NCBI GenBank assembly: GCA_022567275.1
Contig: JADFHH010000053.1
Location: forward strand, 1 to 8,417
Length of the DNA stretch: 8,417 nt
Direction: 5' to 3'
DNA from: Pseudomonadota bacterium
GTDB lineage: Bacteria; Pseudomonadota; Alphaproteobacteria; Rhizobiales; Methyloligellaceae
A model generated the notes under the pieces. It ran no database searches. It saw only the letters and a program-made list of their open reading frames with translations, and was not told the DNA's origin. Of the stretch, positions 6,821-8,417 are shown piece after piece. Position numbers and translations under genes: made by a program. Every line of letters starts with the position of its first letter. Position 1 is the stretch's first letter.

Positions 6821-6965
6821 GGATATCGGCCTGACGCCAGGGCAACTGGTGCATTATGCCCGCAAGGGAATTTACTGGACGCTGCCGCATATCATTCTGG
6901 GAGCGCTGATTACCATCCCCATCTGGCTCGTCATGTATATGTTTCGCCCGCCGCGCGACGACTGA
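6717..6965 (+). CDS. Small two-helix membrane protein, DUF6460-like
   Basis: Eighty-two residues from ATG 6717. The in-frame GTG at 6708 would add three (MRD). I prefer the ATG because AGG at 6705-6707 is 9 nt upstream of it but touches the GTG. Two hydrophobic helices are visible: about residues 8-27 (ISLASLLVGVALSSL) and about 55-77 (IILGALITIPIWLVMYMF), with a short polar tail RPPRDD. The middle segment, LEDIGLTPGQLVHYARKG, and the GALITIPIWL motif resemble DUF6460 proteins of Rhizobiales as I remember them; the function of that family is unknown. The gene overlaps the end of the AsmA-like frame by about 100 bp. It sits in a different frame with sensible composition, so I regard it as the genuine gene and the overlapping tail as suspect. 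Confidence 0.7.
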   Translation: MIYRLVSMTLKISLASLLVGVALSSLDITAARLLEDIGLTPGQLVHYARKGIYWTLPHIILGALITIPIWLVMYMFRPPRDD

Positions 6966-7202
6966 CCGCCAATCCTGGCTGTTCTTCCGCCGCTGATCAG
7001 CTATCAAGCTTCTTAACTTGCCGGGGCGTCCAGTTGGCGGGGACGGCGCAAATTCCCTGCCGATGTACTAAAATCAATGCGAACATATGCACAGATTCAT
7101 ACATTCTTGATGTTTCTCCAGAGAGCATCTCGTAGAAGACTGATTCAGAAAGATTTTCTTGTCTACCCCCAGATTTCGACCTTCGGTGCATTGACCCATA
7201 GG

Positions 7203-7219
7203 TGCAAAAGGGTCTTGCA
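7203..7219. promoter_or_regulatory. Inverted repeat TGCAA-N7-TTGCA upstream of the symporter promoter
   Basis: Two perfect 5-bp arms (7203-7207 and 7215-7219) are 12 bp apart, about one helical turn. They lie just upstream of the candidate -35, where activators usually bind. The regulator is unknown. Confidence 0.35.
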
Positions 7220-7222
7220 TGC

Positions 7223-7250
7223 TGGGCAGACAGCCCAAGTTGGCTATAAT
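7223..7250 (+). promoter_or_regulatory. Promoter of the symporter gene
   Basis: TATAAT at 7245-7250 is a perfect -10. The -35 is weak: TGGGCA at 7223-7228 with a 16-bp spacer, 4 of 6 matches, which suggests need of an activator. A TGGGC-AGACA-GCCCA inverted repeat (7223-7237) overlaps the -35 and part of the spacer and could be a repressor site. Transcription would start near 7257, leaving a leader of about 75 nt. Confidence 0.5.
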
Positions 7251-7333
7251 TTCGAGGGGATTCCGCGCAGCAATGTGGCTTCTCCAAATCCTGTGGCGGG
7301 TTGTCTCATGTTCAAACAGGGGAGACTAGACCC

Positions 7334-8417
7334 ATGAAAGCAGAAGTTATCTGGCTTTTCATCTTCGTCCTTCTGTACTGGGCCTATTGCATATACTGGG
7401 GTATCAGATGTGCAGCAATGGCCAAGACAGCAAGTGACTATTTCATCGCGGGGCGTAGCATTCCACTCTGGGTGTTTGTGCTGGCTGCAACAGCCACATC
7501 ATTCTCCGGGTGGACGTTTATGGGCCATCCCGGCCTGATTTACCGGGACGGATTCCAATACGCCTATGCCTCGTTCTATGCCATTACGATCCCGTTTACG
7601 GGCGTGCTGTTCCTGAAGCGCCAGTGGATGCTGGCGAAACGCTTCGGGTTCATAACGCCTGGCGAAATGCTCTCGGAATATTTCCGCGGAGACATTATTC
7701 GCATTCTCGTGGTGGTGGTGGCTCTTTGCTTCTCGATCCCGTATCTGGGCCTGCAATTGCGGGCTTCGGGCTTCCTGTTCAACGTTCTGACCCAGGACTT
7801 GTTATCGGTTGACGTTGGCATGTGGCTGCTGTCGGCGATCGTGTTCATCTACGTCGCATCGGGCGGTCTGCGCGCCGTGGCGTATGTGGATACGCTGCAA
7901 TGCGTTCTGTTGATGGCCGGCATCTCCATGCTCGGTATCATCGCGCTGAACTATGTCGGCGGCTGGGCGCAGCTCAACGAAGGCATCGCCGCACTGGCAA
8001 GCATGGACACCAAACGAACACCCGATGGCTACAGTCATTACATTGCGATCCCGGGGGTGATCCAGTTCGTTGCATCGGGGCCGAAAGCTGTCGGCGGGGC
8101 ATGGACGGGTGTGATGATTCTCACCTACATGTTCGCGCTGATGGGCATTCACTCCGCTCCGGCGTTCTCCATGTGGGCGTTCTCGAACCGGAGTCCAGAG
8201 CCGTTCGCACCGCAGCAGGTGTGGGCGTCTTCATTCGGCATTGGCTTCATCCTGTTCTTCTTTACGGCGTTCCAGGGGATGGGCGGCCATATGCTGGGCG
8301 GCGATCTCGCATTCGCCGCGAAGTTCCCGGAGCTCACCAACAATGTGATGGGTGCCGGTCTCGGTAACATCGATCTGATGAAGTCCGCCGGCAAGCAGGG
8401 CATGCTGATTCCGCAGC
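7334..8417 (+). CDS. Sodium:solute symporter family (SSS) transporter, 3' end outside window
   Basis: I read 361 open codons from ATG 7334 to the window edge; AGGGGAGA at 7318-7325 is a good ribosome binding site 8 nt before the start. The product is an inner-membrane secondary transporter of the PutP/SSS (COG0591) family, expected to be Na+-driven. Helix 1 is at about residues 5-25, then the family's SDYFIAGR segment (34-41). Helix 2 holds ATSFSGWTFMGHPG (54-67), which aligns with the PutP ASDMSGW region. The GGLRAVAYVDTLQ segment (177-189) matches the SSS signature GGxxAVxxTDxxQ. More helices follow at about 190-207, 257-275 and 298-313. Where PutP has its Na+-site Asp55, this protein has Ser56. 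The family usually runs to about 500-600 residues, so roughly a third or more is missing. The substrate cannot be read from the sequence; SSS members carry proline, sugars, pantothenate or short carboxylates. Confidence 0.92.
   Translation, partial: MKAEVIWLFIFVLLYWAYCIYWGIRCAAMAKTASDYFIAGRSIPLWVFVLAATATSFSGWTFMGHPGLIYRDGFQYAYASFYAITIPFTGVLFLKRQWMLAKRFGFITPGEMLSEYFRGDIIRILVVVVALCFSIPYLGLQLRASGFLFNVLTQDLLSVDVGMWLLSAIVFIYVASGGLRAVAYVDTLQCVLLMAGISMLGIIALNYVGGWAQLNEGIAALASMDTKRTPDGYSHYIAIPGVIQFVASGPKAVGGAWTGVMILTYMFALMGIHSAPAFSMWAFSNRSPEPFAPQQVWASSFGIGFILFFFTAFQGMGGHMLGGDLAFAAKFPELTNNVMGAGLGNIDLMKSAGKQGMLIPQ

Larger units (their letters stand above)
6966..7333. other. Intergenic region before the symporter gene, no gene recognised
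   Basis: These 368 bases hold no convincing gene. Weak open frames on both strands (plus 7077-7337, minus 6997-7287) give Cys/Arg/Ser-rich products without a recognisable domain or a good ribosome binding site. Short symmetric elements are a 10-bp palindrome GCTGATCAGC (6992-7001) and a CGTCC / GGACG pair with a 9-nt loop (7027-7045). Neither has a T-run, so no clear intrinsic terminator is present. The last 130 bases hold the symporter promoter region. Confidence 0.55.

Noticed and set aside
6968..6979. GCCA-ATCC-TGGC hairpin right after the small membrane-protein stop
   Set aside because: The stem is only 4 bp and the following TGTTCTT is not a proper T-tract; too weak to call a terminator.
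6997..7287. Minus-strand frame of 96 codons between the small membrane protein and the symporter
   Set aside because: Cys/His/Ser-rich, no domain recognised, no clear ribosome binding site, and it covers the symporter promoter. A decayed gene cannot be excluded.
7077..7337. Plus-strand frame of 86 codons just before the symporter
   Set aside because: It runs through the promoter and overlaps the symporter start; the product is Arg-rich and matches nothing I know.

Overview
The window looks like a piece of an alphaproteobacterial chromosome, most likely Hyphomicrobiales (Rhizobiales) or a close relative. The genes are GC-rich. An Irr-type iron-control element (a regulator family of Rhizobiales and Rhodobacterales) lies upstream of an iron transporter. 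A small two-helix protein resembles the DUF6460 proteins I know from Rhizobiales. No rRNA, tRNA, CRISPR array, insertion sequence or phage gene is visible. The lineage is inferred, not proven.

Layout. (1) 1-1441, minus strand: a membrane-anchored serine hydrolase of the beta-lactamase / 6-aminohexanoate-dimer-hydrolase type. It is open for 480 codons and its last few residues lie outside the window. (2) 1442-1804: a divergent regulatory region with a very AT-rich core (21 G/C in 120 bases at 1561-1680). It carries one perfect and one degenerate Irr-like box 31 bp apart, phased AACTA repeats, a 12-bp palindrome and a leader hairpin. (3) 1805-4576, plus strand: a two-gene iron(III) uptake operon, a FbpA/FutA-type periplasmic binding protein followed 6 bp later by a fused FbpB-type double permease. 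No ATPase gene follows. (4) 4718-6820: an AsmA-family envelope protein with an odd C-terminal tail, overlapping (5) a small two-helix membrane protein ending at 6965. (6) 6966-7333: non-coding, ending in a promoter with two inverted repeats. (7) 7334 to the window end: the first 361 codons of a sodium:solute symporter (SSS family).

How they fit together. The clearest unit is the iron transporter with its control region. The binding protein has the tyrosines expected for Fe3+ capture, the permease has both EAA loops, and the upstream boxes suggest control by Irr. The ATPase must come from elsewhere in the genome. The hydrolase, AsmA-like protein, small membrane protein and symporter are ordinary envelope or transport genes with no clear shared pathway. 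I did not find a convincing new multi-gene system. The best leads are the iron-control region and the apparent stop-codon loss at the end of the AsmA-like gene.
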